Below are positions 26,549 through 37,336 of a stretch of DNA of 64,000 bases, in pieces (the stretch's first letter is position 1; every line of letters starts with the position of its first letter). The DNA is from Pseudomonas bananamidigenes (GTDB taxonomy: Bacteria > Pseudomonadota > Gammaproteobacteria > Pseudomonadales > Pseudomonadaceae). The notes beneath the pieces were generated by a model. It was not told the origin of the DNA. It was given only the letters and a program-made list of their open reading frames with translations, and searched no databases. The stretch lies in assembly GCF_001679645.1 (NCBI RefSeq), contig NZ_LRUN01000022.1, positions 1 to 64,000 on the forward strand, given 5' to 3'. The position numbers and the translations under genes are program-made.

Positions 26549-26562
26549 CTGATCTACGTCAG
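26549..26562. promoter_or_regulatory. Candidate ANR/FNR-type box upstream of arcD
   Basis: CTGATCTACGTCAG has the dyad shape TTGAT-N4-ATCAA of ANR sites, with mismatches at the outer bases and one inner base. It lies 62 bp before the arcD start. The rest of the 438-bp divergent gap is AT-richer than its surroundings, and I see no gene in it. Confidence 0.38.
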
Positions 26563-26623
26563 CTGTTTGAAAAGCCAACAGAACTACGCTGTGAACTCTT
26601 CTCTCCTGCAATGGAGTCATGCA

Positions 26624-28051
26624 ATGTCTGAAGCTCCCGGAAAACTACGACTAGGTGCACTGGTTGCATTGGTAGTCGGTTCAATGATCGGTGGCGGAAT
26701 ATTCTCTTTGCCACAAAACATGGCAGCCAGCGCCGACGTCGGCGCGGTGCTGATCGGTTGGGCCATCACCGCCGTCGGCATGCTCACCCTGGCTTTCGTC
26801 TTTCAAACCCTGGCCAATCGCAAGCCTGACCTGGACGGCGGTGTATACGCCTACGCCAAGGCCGGTTTCGGCGACTACATGGGCTTCTCTTCGGCCTGGG
26901 GCTACTGGATCAGTGCCTGGCTGGGCAACGTCGGCTACTTCGTGCTGCTGTTCAGTACGCTCGGTTATTTCTTTCCCGTGTTCGGTGAAGGCAACACGGT
27001 CGCGGCCGTCGTCGGTGCCTCGGTGTTGCTGTGGGCCGTGCACTTTCTGGTGCTGCGCGGGATCAAGGAAGCGGCGTTCATCAACCTGGTGACCACCGTC
27101 GCCAAGGTCGTCCCCCTGCTGCTGTTCGTCCTGATCGCACTGTTCGCCTTCAAACTGGACATCTTCACCGCTGACATCTGGGGCGTGAAAAACCCGGATC
27201 TGGGCAGCGTGATGAACCAGGTGCGCAACATGATGCTGGTCACCGTGTGGGTGTTCATCGGCATCGAGGGCGCGAGCATCTTCTCGGCCCGGGCGGAAAA
27301 ACGTTCGGACGTCGGCAAGGCCACCGTCATCGGCTTCATCACCGTGCTGCTGTTCCTGGTGCTGGTGAACGTGCTGTCGCTGGGCATCATGACCCAGCCG
27401 GAACTGGCCAGGCTGCAGAACCCTTCAATGGCCGCCGTGCTCGAACACGTGGTCGGTCACTGGGGCGCGGTACTGATCAGCGTCGGTCTGATCATCTCGC
27501 TGCTGGGGGCATTGTTGTCGTGGGTGCTGCTGTGCGCGGAGATCATGTTCGCCGCCGCCAAAGACCACACCATGCCGGAGTTTCTGCGCAAGGAAAACGC
27601 CAACCACGTACCGGCCAACGCCCTGTGGCTGACCAACGCCATGGTGCAGCTGTTCCTGGTCATCACCCTGTTCTCGGCCAGCACCTACCTGTCGCTGATC
27701 TACCTCGCCACCTCGATGATCCTGGTGCCATACCTGTGGTCGGCGGCCTACGCGCTGCTGCTGGCGGTGCGCGGCGAAACCTACGAAGGCGCGGCCGGCG
27801 AGCGGCAGAAAGATCTGCTCATCGGTGCCGTGGCCCTGCTCTACGCCGTGTGGCTGCTCTATGCCGGCGGCGTGAAGTACCTGTTGCTGTCGGCTCTGCT
27901 CTATGCCCCCGGCGCGATCCTGTTCGCCAAGGCCAAGCTTGAAGTTCACAAACCGGTTTTCACCCACGTCGAGAAGCTGATTTTCGCCGCGGTGGTCGTG
28001 GGTGCCCTGGTGGCGGCCTACGGTCTCTACGACGGCTTCCTGACTCTGTAA
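26624..28051 (+). CDS. arcD: Arginine:ornithine antiporter
   Basis: The 475-residue inner-membrane exchanger imports arginine and exports ornithine for the arginine deiminase pathway. The ATG at 26624 has GGAG 7 nt upstream; an in-frame ATG at 26531 would add 31 polar residues. The start [26 protein letters not shown] and the [21 protein letters not shown] stretch match ArcD. It is the first gene of arcDABC, 34 bp before arcA. A divergent paralogue lies 438 bp upstream. Confidence 0.95.
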   Translation: MSEAPGKLRLGALVALVVGSMIGGGIFSLPQNMAASADVGAVLIGWAITAVGMLTLAFVFQTLANRKPDLDGGVYAYAKAGFGDYMGFSSAWGYWISAWLGNVGYFVLLFSTLGYFFPVFGEGNTVAAVVGASVLLWAVHFLVLRGIKEAAFINLVTTVAKVVPLLLFVLIALFAFKLDIFTADIWGVKNPDLGSVMNQVRNMMLVTVWVFIGIEGASIFSARAEKRSDVGKATVIGFITVLLFLVLVNVLSLGIMTQPELARLQNPSMAAVLEHVVGHWGAVLISVGLIISLLGALLSWVLLCAEIMFAAAKDHTMPEFLRKENANHVPANALWLTNAMVQLFLVITLFSASTYLSLIYLATSMILVPYLWSAAYALLLAVRGETYEGAAGERQKDLLIGAVALLYAVWLLYAGGVKYLLLSALLYAPGAILFAKAKLEVHKPVFTHVEKLIFAAVVVGALVAAYGLYDGFLTL

Positions 28052-28085
28052 CTGCCAAACGTTTTGTCTCTGGAGGATCACTGAA

Positions 28086-29342
28086 ATGACCACGGAAAAA
28101 GTTAAGTACGGCGTCCATTCCGAAGCCGGCAAACTGCGCAAAGTCATGGTTTGTTCCCCAGGCCTGGCCCACCAGCGGCTGACCCCGAGCAACTGCGACG
28201 AACTGCTGTTCGACGACGTCATCTGGGTCAATCAGGCCAAGCGCGACCACTTCGACTTCGTCACCAAGATGCGCGAGCGCGGGATCGAAGTGCTGGAAAT
28301 GCACAACCTGCTGACCGACATCGTCGGCAATCCCGAAGCGCTGAAATGGATTCTGGATCGCAAGATCACCCCGGACACCGTCGGTGTCGGCCTGACCAAC
28401 GAAGTGCGCAGCTGGCTCGAAGGCCTGGAGCCGCGCAAGCTCGCCGAATTCCTGATCGGCGGTGTGGCCGGCGAGGATCTGCCGGACAGCGAAGGCGCCA
28501 GCGTGATCAAGATGTACCGCGATTACCTGGGCCACTCCAGTTTCCTGCTGCCGCCACTGCCCAACACTCAGTTCACCCGCGACACCACTTGCTGGATCTA
28601 CGGCGGCGTGACCCTCAACCCGATGTACTGGCCGGCCCGTCGTCAGGAAACCCTGTTGACCACCGCCATCTACAAATTCCACCCGGAGTTCACCAACGCC
28701 GACTTCGAAGTCTGGTACGGCGACCCGGACAAGGGCCACGGCCAGGCCACCCTCGAAGGCGGCGACGTGATGCCGATCGGCAACGGTGTGGTGTTGATCG
28801 GTATGGGCGAGCGCACTTCGCGTCAGGCCATCGGTCAACTGGCGCAGTCGCTGTTCGCCAAAGGTGCGGCGGACAAGGTCGTGGTTGCCGGCCTGCCGAA
28901 ATCCCGCGCAGCGATGCACCTGGACACCGTGTTCAGCTTCTGCGACCGCGACCTGGTTACCGTTTTCCCGGAAGTGGTCAAGGAAATCGTGCCATTCATC
29001 ATCCGACCTGACGAAAGCAAACCTTACGGAATGGATGTACGCCGGGAGAACAAAACGTTCCTCGAAGTGGTGGCCAGCTCGCTCAATCTGCCGAACCTGC
29101 GCGTGGTGGAAACCGGCGGCAACAGCTTCGCCGCCGAACGCGAACAATGGGATGACGGCAACAACGTGGTGGCCCTGGAGCCCGGGGTCGTCATCGGTTA
29201 CGACCGCAACACTTACACCAATACCCTGCTGCGCAAGGCCGGGGTCGAGGTCATCACCATCAGCGCCGGCGAACTGGGCCGTGGTCGCGGCGGCGGCCAC
29301 TGCATGACCTGCCCGATCGTGCGCGACCCGATCGACTACTAA
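28086..29342 (+). CDS. arcA: Arginine deiminase
   Basis: The 418-residue enzyme hydrolyses arginine to citrulline and ammonia. It has the N-terminal [17 protein letters not shown], the substrate-binding [18 protein letters not shown] (about 159-176), [16 protein letters not shown] with catalytic Glu/Asp, and the nucleophile Cys at residue 406 in [22 protein letters not shown] lies before the start. Second gene of the arc operon; a long cruciform separates it from arcB. Confidence 0.97.
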   Translation: MTTEKVKYGVHSEAGKLRKVMVCSPGLAHQRLTPSNCDELLFDDVIWVNQAKRDHFDFVTKMRERGIEVLEMHNLLTDIVGNPEALKWILDRKITPDTVGVGLTNEVRSWLEGLEPRKLAEFLIGGVAGEDLPDSEGASVIKMYRDYLGHSSFLLPPLPNTQFTRDTTCWIYGGVTLNPMYWPARRQETLLTTAIYKFHPEFTNADFEVWYGDPDKGHGQATLEGGDVMPIGNGVVLIGMGERTSRQAIGQLAQSLFAKGAADKVVVAGLPKSRAAMHLDTVFSFCDRDLVTVFPEVVKEIVPFIIRPDESKPYGMDVRRENKTFLEVVASSLNLPNLRVVETGGNSFAAEREQWDDGNNVVALEPGVVIGYDRNTYTNTLLRKAGVEVITISAGELGRGRGGGHCMTCPIVRDPIDY

Positions 29343-29360
29343 CTTTTTGACTTAAAACGA

Positions 29361-29502
29361 CCCGGCGCTGTGAAAGCGTAGCGAGAGAAGGAAAGACAAG
29401 GCAAAAACAGGCGAGGAAGCGGAGTTTACTGGCTGTAAATGAGCATTCCGAGCCTGTTTTTAACGCAGTATTTCCGAGCGCAGTAGCTTTCACAGTGTCG
29501 GG
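29361..29502 (+). repeat. 142-nt intercistronic cruciform between arcA and arcB
   Basis: The outer arms CCCGGCGCTGTGAAAGC and GCTTTCACAGTGTCGGG pair over 17 positions with two G-U pairs. An inner perfect 10-bp stem (AAAAACAGGC with GCCTGTTTTT) encloses a third pair (GTTTAC with GTAAAT). There is no T tract at the end. It resembles dispersed repeats I recall from P. fluorescens genomes and may tune the ratio of arcA to arcB mRNA. Confidence 0.85.
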
Positions 29503-29516
29503 CAAGGAGATCCATC

Positions 29517-30527
29517 ATGGCTTTCAATATCCACAACCGTAACCTGCTCAGTCTCGAACATCACAGCACCCGCGAGCTGCGTTATCTGCTGGACCTGTCC
29601 CGTGACCTCAAGCGCGCCAAGTACACCGGCACCGAGCAGCAACACCTCAAGGGCAACAACATCGCCCTGATCTTCGAAAAAACCTCGACCCGCACTCGCT
29701 GCGCGTTCGAAGTCGCCGCCTATGACCAGGGCGCCAACGTCACCTACATCGACCCGAATTCATCGCAGATCGGCCACAAGGAAAGCATGAAGGACACAGC
29801 CCGCGTGCTGGGTCGCATGTACGACGCCATCGAGTACCGTGGCTTCAAGCAGGAAATCGTCGAAGAGCTGGCCAAGTTCGCCGGCGTACCGGTGTTCAAC
29901 GGCCTGACCGATGAATACCACCCGACCCAGATGATCGCCGACGTGCTGACCATGCGCGAACACAGCGACAAGCCATTGCATGACATCAGCTACGCCTACC
30001 TGGGCGACGCCCGCAACAACATGGGCAACTCGCTGTTGCTGATCGGCGCCAAGCTTGGCATGGACGTGCGCATTGCCGCACCCAAGGCCCTGTGGCCCCA
30101 TGACGATCTGGTGGAGCGCTGCCGCAAATACGCCGAAGAAAGCGGCGCCCGCATCACCCTGACCGAAGATCCGAAAGCGGCGGTCAAGGACGTGGACTTC
30201 GTGCATACCGACGTCTGGGTCTCGATGGGCGAGCCGGTCGATGCCTGGGGCGAACGCATCAAGCAACTGCTGCCGTATCAGGTCAACAAAGAGCTGATGA
30301 AAGCCACCGGCAACCCGCGCACCAAGTTCATGCACTGCCTGCCGGCGTTCCACAACAGCGATACCAAGGTCGGCAAACAGATCGCCGAACAGTACCCGCA
30401 CCTGGCCAACGGCATCGAAGTGACCGACGACGTGTTCGAGTCGCCGGCCTGCATCGCCTTCGAGCAAGCGGAAAACCGCATGCACACCATCAAGGCGATT
30501 CTGGTGTCGACTCTGGCTGATCTGTAA
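29517..30527 (+). CDS. arcB: Ornithine carbamoyltransferase, catabolic
   Basis: The 336-residue enzyme converts citrulline and phosphate to ornithine and carbamoyl phosphate. The carbamoyl-phosphate loop is [15 protein letters not shown] (about 56-70), followed by [12 protein letters not shown] (about 134-145), and the ornithine-binding motif [10 protein letters not shown] (about 273-282). The larger size and arc location distinguish it from the anabolic ArgF. GGAG precedes the start. A REP doublet separates it from arcC. Confidence 0.97.
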   Translation: MAFNIHNRNLLSLEHHSTRELRYLLDLSRDLKRAKYTGTEQQHLKGNNIALIFEKTSTRTRCAFEVAAYDQGANVTYIDPNSSQIGHKESMKDTARVLGRMYDAIEYRGFKQEIVEELAKFAGVPVFNGLTDEYHPTQMIADVLTMREHSDKPLHDISYAYLGDARNNMGNSLLLIGAKLGMDVRIAAPKALWPHDDLVERCRKYAEESGARITLTEDPKAAVKDVDFVHTDVWVSMGEPVDAWGERIKQLLPYQVNKELMKATGNPRTKFMHCLPAFHNSDTKVGKQIAEQYPHLANGIEVTDDVFESPACIAFEQAENRMHTIKAILVSTLADL

Positions 30528-30562
30528 CCCGGCGCAGCTCCCACTGACACGACACGGTCACT

Positions 30563-30652
30563 GTGGGAGCTGGCTTGCCAGCGATAGCGGTATGTCAGCC
30601 AACGACAATGCTGACTGATCCGGCGCCATCGCGGGCAAGCCCGGCTCCCACA
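30563..30652. repeat. REP doublet between arcB and arcC
   Basis: The inverted arms start with GTGGGAGCTGGCTTGCCAGCG and end GGGCAAGCCCGGCTCCCAC; the second arm is diverged. About 90 bp, inside the arc operon. Confidence 0.82.
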
Positions 30653-30704
30653 GTGAACGAGTTTGTTCAGTCAGACCTTATTGTTATTCAGAAGGACATG
30701 CACC

Positions 30705-31634
30705 ATGCGTATCGTCGTAGCTCTGGGCGGTAACGCCCTGCTCCGCCGTGGCGAGCCGATGACCGCTGACAACCAGCGCGCCAACATCCGCATCGCCACC
30801 GAGCAAATCGCCAAGATCCATTCCGGCAATCAACTGGTCATCGCCCACGGCAACGGCCCGCAAGTCGGCCTGTTGTCGTTGCAAGGCCTCTCCTACAAAC
30901 CCGATGAAGCCTACCCTCTGGACGTGCTCGGTGCCGAAACCGAAGGCATGATCGGCTACATCATCGAACAGGAACTGGGCAACCTGCTGGACTTCGAAGT
31001 ACCGTTCGCCACCCTGCTCACTCAGGTCGAAGTCGACCCCAAAGATCCGGCTTTCAAAGACCCGACCAAATTCATCGGCCCGGTCTATGGCAAAGAAGAA
31101 GCCGAGCGCCTGGCCAAAGAGAAAGGCTGGGTGGTCAAGGCCGACGGTGACAAATACCGTCGCGTGGTCGCCAGCCCGAAACCCAAGCGCATCTTCGAGA
31201 TCCGCCCGATCAAGTGGCTGCTGGACAAGGGCAGCATCGTGATCTGCGCCGGCGGTGGCGGCATTCCGACCATGTACGACGAGCAGCGCAACCTCAAGGG
31301 CATCGAGGCCGTCATCGACAAGGACCTGTGCTCGGCATTGCTCGCCGAACAACTGGAAGCGGATCTGCTGGTGATCGCCACCGACGTCAACGCCGCCTAC
31401 GTCGACTTCAACAAGCCGACCCAGAAAGCCATCGCCCAGGCCCACCCGGACGAACTGGAGCGCCTGGGCTTCGCCGCCGGTTCCATGGGGCCGAAGGTGC
31501 AGGCAGCCTGCGAATTTGCGCGCCATACTGGCAAGGTTGCGGTGATTGGTTCGCTGGCAGACATCGAAGCCATCGTCCAGGGCACCGCCGGTACTCGCGT
31601 CAGTACCGCGAAACCCGGCATCACCTACCGATAA
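30705..31634 (+). CDS. arcC: Carbamate kinase
   Basis: The 309-residue enzyme makes ATP from carbamoyl phosphate, the energy-yielding step of the pathway. The start at 30705 gives [19 protein letters not shown] with the GGNAL phosphate loop, and AAGGAC lies upstream; the in-frame start at 30663 adds 14 residues with no RBS. Further motifs are [10 protein letters not shown] (about 47-56), [13 protein letters not shown] and [11 protein letters not shown]. Last enzyme of arcDABC. Confidence 0.96.
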   Translation: MRIVVALGGNALLRRGEPMTADNQRANIRIATEQIAKIHSGNQLVIAHGNGPQVGLLSLQGLSYKPDEAYPLDVLGAETEGMIGYIIEQELGNLLDFEVPFATLLTQVEVDPKDPAFKDPTKFIGPVYGKEEAERLAKEKGWVVKADGDKYRRVVASPKPKRIFEIRPIKWLLDKGSIVICAGGGGIPTMYDEQRNLKGIEAVIDKDLCSALLAEQLEADLLVIATDVNAAYVDFNKPTQKAIAQAHPDELERLGFAAGSMGPKVQAACEFARHTGKVAVIGSLADIEAIVQGTAGTRVSTAKPGITYR

Positions 31635-31698
31635 GAATGAAATGCTGGGGCAGACTCCAGGTCTGCCCTTCTCCCATGCCTTGAAAGGAGAGAACACC

Positions 31699-32061
31699 AT
31701 GGCCCAGTTCGAACCCGGTCATTTGCACATCGAGCGGCACGCGTTGACCCAGGATGACGTCAACTACAACATCCGCCTCGAATACGAGGTGTCGCAGGAT
31801 CCGCAAAAAGGCAAAGGAATACAGTTCCGGCTGATTGGAAGCATCCAGGGCAAAGAGGTCAACGAGCCCTTCTTTCTGCCCAAGGAAGAGGCCTACAACT
31901 TCGCTCGCAACGTGACGCAGATCGCCGAAAAGTACGGCATCCCCAAAAGCCACAGCCAGATCGGCTCGGTGCACAAGCATTACGACCTGATGTTTGAAGA
32001 CATTCGTACGCAGCTGAATATGAAATCCGGGGATCCGGTCAATCCCGAGCATTTCGAGTAA
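31699..32061 (+). CDS. DUF5064 family protein of unknown function
   Basis: The 120-residue soluble protein starts at the ATG at 31699, with AAGGAGAG a few bases upstream. It opens MAQFEPGHLHIERHALTQDD and has charged, beta-rich sequence without signal peptide or membrane segment. I recognise the family as a pseudomonad-restricted DUF. It is 64 bp past arcC on the same strand and could be co-transcribed with the arc operon; a REP doublet follows. No catalytic motif is visible. Confidence 0.85.
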   Translation: MAQFEPGHLHIERHALTQDDVNYNIRLEYEVSQDPQKGKGIQFRLIGSIQGKEVNEPFFLPKEEAYNFARNVTQIAEKYGIPKSHSQIGSVHKHYDLMFEDIRTQLNMKSGDPVNPEHFE

Positions 32062-32084
32062 CCCGAACTCACCCCATACCCCCT

Positions 32085-32171
32085 GTGGGAGCGAGCTTGC
32101 TCGCGAAAGCGCTCTGTCAGTCCATATCTTCATTGCTGATACACCGCATTCGCGAGCAAGCTCGCTCCCAC
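32085..32171. repeat. REP doublet before gcsR
   Basis: Inverted REP cores of the GTGGGAGCGAGCTTGCTCGCG type, 87 bp, between the DUF5064 gene and gcsR. Confidence 0.9.
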
Positions 32172-32269
32172 AAGGGTATGTAGCCAGCGGAAGAACGCGC
32201 CCGGTTTCACCATTTCCCCGCCCCAAGGCATACTTGCCCCCTCCGCACTCCAGAACCCAGAACCACCCC

Positions 32270-33778
32270 ATGCGTATCCACGTCAGCTTCATCGACCGCG
32301 TCGGCATCACCCAGGAAGTCCTGGCGATCCTCGGTGGACGCAACCTCAATCTGGATGCGGTGGAAATGGTCCCGCCGAACGTCTACATCGACGCCCCGAC
32401 CCTCAGCCCGCAAGTGCTCGAAGAGTTGAAAGATGCGCTGTTCCGGGTGCGCGGCGTGGAAGCCGTGGTGGTGGTCGACATCCTCCCCGGCCAGCGCCGG
32501 CACTTGCAGCTCGACGCGTTGCTCGCGGCGATGACCGATCCGGTGCTGGCGCTGGACAGCGCCGGCAAGGTGCTGCTGGCCAACCCGGCGCTGATCGCCC
32601 TGTACGGTCGCGAACCTGCGGGTGAAAGTGTATCGGAGCTGTTCAATGAACCGGGCCTGCTCGACACCTTGCTGGAACAGGGTTTTCGTCTGCCGCTGCG
32701 GGAAATCACCGTCAACGGCCAGACCCTGTTGCTGGACGCCACACCGATCACCGATGCCGGCGCCCTGCTGACGCTGTATCAACCGAACCGCATCGGCGAG
32801 CAGCTCTCGGCGCTGCACCACGATCACGCCGAAGGCTTCGACGCGCTGCTCGGCGAGTCCCCGCCGATCCGCACCCTCAAGGCCCGCGCACAACGGGTGG
32901 CGGCGCTCGATGCACCGCTGCTGATCCAGGGCGAAACCGGCACCGGCAAGGAGCTGGTGGCACGCGCCTGTCACGCCAGCAGTGCCCGACACAACGCACC
33001 TTTTCTGGCACTGAACTGCGCGGCCCTGCCGGAGAACCTCGCCGAGAGCGAACTGTTCGGCTACGCCCCCGGCGCTTTCACCGGTGCACAACGGGGCGGC
33101 AAACCGGGGCTGATGGAACTGGCCAACCAAGGCACGGTGTTTCTCGACGAGATTGGCGAGATGTCGCCGTACCTGCAGGCCAAGCTGCTGCGATTCCTCA
33201 ACGACGGCAGCTTCCGTCGGGTGGGCGGTGATCGCGAAGTGAAGGTCGATGTGCGAATCCTCAGCGCGACCCACCGCGATCTGGAGAAAATGGTCAGCGA
33301 AGGGCTGTTTCGCGAAGATCTCTTCTACCGCCTCAACGTGCTCAACGTCGAAGTGCCGCCGCTGCGCGAGCGCGGTCAGGACATTCTGTTGCTGGCCCGC
33401 TATTTCATGCAGCAGGCCTGCGCGCAGATCCAGCGCCCGGTCTGCCGCCTCGCCCCGGGCACTTACCCGGCGCTGCTCGGCAACCGCTGGCCGGGCAACG
33501 TGCGGCAATTGCAGAACGTGATCTTCCGTGCCGCCGCGATCTGCGAAAGCAGCCTGGTGGACATCGGCGACCTCGACATCGCCGGCACCGCGGTCGCACG
33601 CCAGACCGACACCGACGTCGACAGTCTGGAAGAAGCGGTGGAAGCCTTCGAGAAATCGCTGCTGGAGAAACTCTACGTCAGCTACCCCTCGACCCGACAA
33701 CTGGCCAGTCGTCTGCAGACCTCACACACCGCGATTGCCCATCGGCTGCGCAAGTACGGGATTCCAGGAAAAGCCTGA
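32270..33778 (+). CDS. gcsR: Sigma-54-dependent activator of glycine cleavage, GcsR (TyrR family)
   Basis: The 502-residue regulator has an N-terminal ACT domain (MRIHVSFIDRVGITQEVLA), a PAS domain (about 80-180), a sigma-54 AAA+ domain with Walker A GETGTGKE (about 222), the sigma-54 loop ESELFGYAPGAFTGA, Walker B GTVFLDEIGEM, and a TyrR-type helix-turn-helix at the C terminus (STRQLASRLQTSHTAIAHRLRKYGI). PhhR/TyrR is the close alternative, but the gene lies directly upstream of gcvHP-sdaA-gcvT with three GcsR-like operators and a sigma-54 promoter, so GcsR sensing glycine is preferred. Confidence 0.9.
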   Translation: MRIHVSFIDRVGITQEVLAILGGRNLNLDAVEMVPPNVYIDAPTLSPQVLEELKDALFRVRGVEAVVVVDILPGQRRHLQLDALLAAMTDPVLALDSAGKVLLANPALIALYGREPAGESVSELFNEPGLLDTLLEQGFRLPLREITVNGQTLLLDATPITDAGALLTLYQPNRIGEQLSALHHDHAEGFDALLGESPPIRTLKARAQRVAALDAPLLIQGETGTGKELVARACHASSARHNAPFLALNCAALPENLAESELFGYAPGAFTGAQRGGKPGLMELANQGTVFLDEIGEMSPYLQAKLLRFLNDGSFRRVGGDREVKVDVRILSATHRDLEKMVSEGLFREDLFYRLNVLNVEVPPLRERGQDILLLARYFMQQACAQIQRPVCRLAPGTYPALLGNRWPGNVRQLQNVIFRAAAICESSLVDIGDLDIAGTAVARQTDTDVDSLEEAVEAFEKSLLEKLYVSYPSTRQLASRLQTSHTAIAHRLRKYGIPGKA

Positions 33779-33801
33779 CCCCGACAAAAGCGACCTCCGA
33801 C

Positions 33802-33819
33802 TGTACTGAAAGCGCTACA
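33802..33819. promoter_or_regulatory. GcsR operator 1
   Basis: TGTACTG-AAAG-CGCTACA has the dyad form of the GcsR site reported in P. aeruginosa (TGTAACG-N4-CGTTCCG as I recall it), with an imperfect left half. Confidence 0.6.
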
Positions 33820-33820
33820 G

Positions 33821-33838
33821 CGGAACGTTATCGCTACA
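33821..33838. promoter_or_regulatory. GcsR operator 2
   Basis: CGGAACG-TTAT-CGCTACA. Its complement, TGTAGCG-ATAA-CGTTCCG, differs from the recalled consensus by one base. It starts 19 bp after site 1. Confidence 0.72.
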
Positions 33839-33901
33839 CCTCTCTCCGATCACCGCCGTGCAAGGCTTTGATCCACTTCAGCTTTTTTCTTCGCTCCAAG
33901 C

Positions 33902-33919
33902 TGTAGCGATTTCGCTACA
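33902..33919. promoter_or_regulatory. GcsR operator 3
   Basis: TGTAGCG-ATTT-CGCTACA is a perfect inverted repeat, 81 bp downstream of site 2 and about 65 bp before the -24 element. Confidence 0.72.
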
Positions 33920-33982
33920 GCCTCTCCGGTCACGCTCGCCATACAGCCAACCAACTTATTGATTTATAACGATTTTTTTACT

Positions 33983-33999
33983 TTGGCCGCGTTCTTGCT
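33983..33999 (+). promoter_or_regulatory. Sigma-54 (-24/-12) promoter of the gcvH operon
   Basis: TTGGCCGCGTTCTTGCT has GG and GC separated by exactly 10 bp, the sigma-54 signature. It lies about 84 bp before the gcvH start, downstream of the three operators. Confidence 0.8.
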
Positions 34000-34082
34000 A
34001 AGTCACCGCTCATAAAATCAGGGTATTGCTGCCCGAGTATTCCACCGCGTCCACCAGACGAGTCTGGCCCTTAGGAGATTCC

Positions 34083-34466
34083 ATGAGCGAGTTGCGTTTT
34101 ACTGAAGATCACGAATGGCTGCGCGCTGAAGCCGATGGCTCTGTCACTGTTGGCATCACCGCTTTCGCGCAGAACGCCCTGGGCGACGTGGTGTTCGTGC
34201 AACTGCCTGAATTGCAGGCTTACGAGAAAGGCGCCGAAGCCGCCACCGTGGAATCGGTCAAAGCCGCCAGCGGCGTTTACATGCCGCTGGATGGTGAAGT
34301 CTTGGCGACCAACCCGGCGCTGGAAGACAGCCCGGAACTGGTCAACGAAGATCCGCTGGGCGAAGGCTGGTTCTTCCGCTTCAAGCCTGCCGACGCATCG
34401 GCTGTCGCGAAGTTGCTGGATCAGGACGCCTACGACCGTCTGATCAAAGCCCAAGCCGAAGCCTGA
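34083..34466 (+). CDS. gcvH: Glycine cleavage system H protein
   Basis: The 127-residue lipoyl carrier shuttles the aminomethyl group between GcvP, GcvT and lipoamide dehydrogenase. The start ATG at 34083 ([20 protein letters not shown]) follows AGGAG; the upstream in-frame start at 34026 adds 19 non-family residues. The lipoyl-accepting Lys is residue 60 in VESVKAAS. First gene of the GcsR-controlled operon, 10 bp before gcvP. Confidence 0.96.
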   Translation: MSELRFTEDHEWLRAEADGSVTVGITAFAQNALGDVVFVQLPELQAYEKGAEAATVESVKAASGVYMPLDGEVLATNPALEDSPELVNEDPLGEGWFFRFKPADASAVAKLLDQDAYDRLIKAQAEA

Positions 34467-34476
34467 GGAACCTGAC

Positions 34477-37329
34477 ATGACCCAAGTAAATCTCGGCACC
34501 ACCAACGAATTCATTACTCGTCACATCGGCCCTCGCGCCGGTGACGAGCAGGCCATGCTCAACAGCCTCGGCTTCGACTCGCTCGAAGCCCTGACCGCCA
34601 GTGTCATCCCGGAAAGCATCAAAGGCACCAGCGTACTCGGCCTCGACGACGGCCTGAGCGAAGCCGACGCCCTGGCGATGATCAAATCCATCGCCGGCAA
34701 GAACCAGCTGTTCAAGACCTATATCGGCCAGGGCTACTACAACTGCCATACGCCATCGCCGATCCTGCGCAACCTGCTGGAAAACCCGGCCTGGTACACC
34801 GCCTACACCCCGTACCAGCCGGAAATTTCCCAGGGCCGTCTCGAAGCGCTGCTGAACTTCCAGACCCTGATCAGCGACCTCACCGGTCTGCCGATCGCCA
34901 ATGCCTCCTTGCTCGACGAAGCCACCGCCGCTGCCGAAGCCATGACCTTCTGCAAACGCCTGAGCAAGAACAAGGGCAGCCACCAGTTCTTCGCCTCGAT
35001 CCACAGTCATCCGCAAACCCTCGACGTGCTGCGCACCCGTGCCGAGCCGCTGGGCATTGAAGTGGTGGTGGGCGACGAGCGCGAACTGACCGACGTGACG
35101 CCATTCTTCGGCGCCCTGCTGCAGTACCCGGCGAGCAACGGTGATGTGTTCGACTACCGCGAACTGACCGAACGCTTCCACGCTGCCAATGCCCTGGTAG
35201 CCGTGGCCGCCGACCTGCTGGCCCTGACCCTGCTGACCGCCCCGGGCGAGTTCGGTGCAGACGTCGCCATCGGTTCTGCACAACGCTTCGGCGTGCCGCT
35301 GGGCTTCGGTGGCCCGCACGCGGCTTACTTCTCCACCAAAGATGCGTTCAAGCGCGACATGCCGGGCCGTCTGGTCGGCGTTTCGGTTGACCGCTTCGGC
35401 AAACCGGCCCTGCGTCTGGCGATGCAGACCCGCGAGCAACACATCCGCCGCGAGAAGGCCACCTCGAACATCTGCACCGCACAAGTGCTGCTGGCCAACA
35501 TCGCCAGCATGTACGCCGTGTACCACGGCCCGAAAGGCCTGACCCGGATCGCCAACCGCGTCCACCACTTGACCGCGATCCTGGCCAAAGGCCTGAGCGC
35601 ACTGGGCGTGACCGTCGAGCAAGCCAGCTTCTTTGACACCCTGACTCTGGCCACAGGTGCGCAAACTGCTGCGCTGCACGACAAGGCTCGCACTCAACAG
35701 ATCAACCTGCGCGTGATCGACGCCCAGCGTCTGGGCCTGTCGGTGGACGAAACCACCACCCAGGCCGACATCGAAACCCTGTGGGGGCTGTTCGCCGAAG
35801 GCAAGACTCTGCCGGATTTCGCCGCTCTCGCCGCCTCCGCTCAGAGCACCATTCCAGCCGCACTGGTGCGTCAGTCGCCGATCCTCAGCCACCCGGTGTT
35901 CAACCGTTATCACTCGGAAACCGAGCTGATGCGCTACCTGCGCAAACTGGCGGACAAGGACCTGGCACTGGATCGCACCATGATCCCGCTGGGCTCGTGC
36001 ACCATGAAGCTCAACGCCGCCAGCGAAATGATCCCGGTGACCTGGTCCGAATTCGGCGCCCTGCACCCGTTCGCCCCGGCCGAGCAAAGCGCCGGCTACC
36101 AGCAACTGACCGACGAGCTGGAAGCGATGCTCTGCGCCGCCACCGGTTACGACGCGATCTCGCTGCAACCGAACGCCGGCTCCCAGGGTGAATACGCAGG
36201 TCTCTTGGCGATCCGTGCCTACCACCAGAGCCGTGGCGAAGACCGTCGCGACATCTGCCTGATCCCGTCGTCCGCCCACGGCACCAACCCGGCCACCGCC
36301 AACATGGCCGGCATGCGCGTGGTCGTGACCGCGTGCGACGCCCGTGGCAACGTGGACATCGAAGACCTGCGCGCCAAGGCCATCGAGCATCGCGAACACC
36401 TTGCAGCGCTGATGATCACCTACCCGTCGACCCACGGCGTGTTCGAAGAAGGCATCCGCGAAATCTGCGGCATCATTCATGACAACGGCGGCCAGGTGTA
36501 CATCGATGGCGCCAACATGAACGCGATGGTCGGCCTCTGCGCACCGGGCAAGTTCGGCGGCGACGTCTCGCACCTGAACCTGCACAAGACCTTCTGCATC
36601 CCCCACGGTGGTGGCGGCCCGGGCGTCGGCCCGATCGGCGTGAAATCGCACCTGGCCCCGTTCCTGCCGGGCCATGGCCACATGGAACGCAAGGAAGGCG
36701 CGGTCTGCGCGGCACCGTTCGGCAGCGCGAGCATTCTGCCGATCACCTGGATGTACATTCGCATGATGGGCGGCGCAGGCCTCAAGCGTGCTTCGCAACT
36801 GGCGATTCTCAATGCCAACTACATTTCCCGTCGCCTGGAAGAGCATTACCCGGTGCTGTACACCGGCAGCAATGGCCTGGTGGCGCACGAGTGCATTCTT
36901 GATCTGCGTCCGCTGAAAGACAGCAGCGGCATCAGCGTCGATGACGTTGCCAAGCGCCTGATCGATTTCGGCTTCCACGCCCCGACCATGTCGTTCCCGG
37001 TGGCCGGCACGCTGATGATCGAGCCGACCGAAAGCGAATCCAGGGAAGAACTGGACCGTTTCTGCGACGCCATGATCCGCATCCGCGAAGAAATCCGCGC
37101 TGTTGAAAACGGCACCCTGGACAAGGACGACAACCCGCTGAAGAACGCTCCGCACACTGCTGCCGAGCTGGTCGGCGAGTGGACTCACCCGTACAGCCGC
37201 GAACAAGCGGTGTACCCGGTGGCGTCGTTGATCGAAGGCAAATACTGGCCGCCGGTCGGTCGCGTCGACAACGTGTTCGGTGACCGCAACCTGGTCTGCG
37301 CCTGCCCGTCGATCGAAAGCTACGCTTGA
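34477..37329 (+). CDS. gcvP: Glycine dehydrogenase (decarboxylating), P protein
   Basis: The 950-residue PLP enzyme decarboxylates glycine and loads the H protein. It has the FITRHIGP start, two homologous halves, the glycine-rich [18 protein letters not shown] segment and the PLP Lys at residue 704 in [17 protein letters not shown]. Full length. It follows gcvH by 10 bp. A GC-rich hairpin with a short T run lies just past its stop and may limit read-through into sdaA. Confidence 0.97.
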   Translation: MTQVNLGTTNEFITRHIGPRAGDEQAMLNSLGFDSLEALTASVIPESIKGTSVLGLDDGLSEADALAMIKSIAGKNQLFKTYIGQGYYNCHTPSPILRNLLENPAWYTAYTPYQPEISQGRLEALLNFQTLISDLTGLPIANASLLDEATAAAEAMTFCKRLSKNKGSHQFFASIHSHPQTLDVLRTRAEPLGIEVVVGDERELTDVTPFFGALLQYPASNGDVFDYRELTERFHAANALVAVAADLLALTLLTAPGEFGADVAIGSAQRFGVPLGFGGPHAAYFSTKDAFKRDMPGRLVGVSVDRFGKPALRLAMQTREQHIRREKATSNICTAQVLLANIASMYAVYHGPKGLTRIANRVHHLTAILAKGLSALGVTVEQASFFDTLTLATGAQTAALHDKARTQQINLRVIDAQRLGLSVDETTTQADIETLWGLFAEGKTLPDFAALAASAQSTIPAALVRQSPILSHPVFNRYHSETELMRYLRKLADKDLALDRTMIPLGSCTMKLNAASEMIPVTWSEFGALHPFAPAEQSAGYQQLTDELEAMLCAATGYDAISLQPNAGSQGEYAGLLAIRAYHQSRGEDRRDICLIPSSAHGTNPATANMAGMRVVVTACDARGNVDIEDLRAKAIEHREHLAALMITYPSTHGVFEEGIREICGIIHDNGGQVYIDGANMNAMVGLCAPGKFGGDVSHLNLHKTFCIPHGGGGPGVGPIGVKSHLAPFLPGHGHMERKEGAVCAAPFGSASILPITWMYIRMMGGAGLKRASQLAILNANYISRRLEEHYPVLYTGSNGLVAHECILDLRPLKDSSGISVDDVAKRLIDFGFHAPTMSFPVAGTLMIEPTESESREELDRFCDAMIRIREEIRAVENGTLDKDDNPLKNAPHTAAELVGEWTHPYSREQAVYPVASLIEGKYWPPVGRVDNVFGDRNLVCACPSIESYA

Positions 37330-37336
37330 CCTGTGA

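Noticed and set aside
34444..37206. 920-codon open frame antisense to gcvP
   Set aside because: It mirrors a strongly conserved gene with a high-GC third-position bias, has no family motifs and is rich in Gln/His/Arg/Val as antisense frames are.
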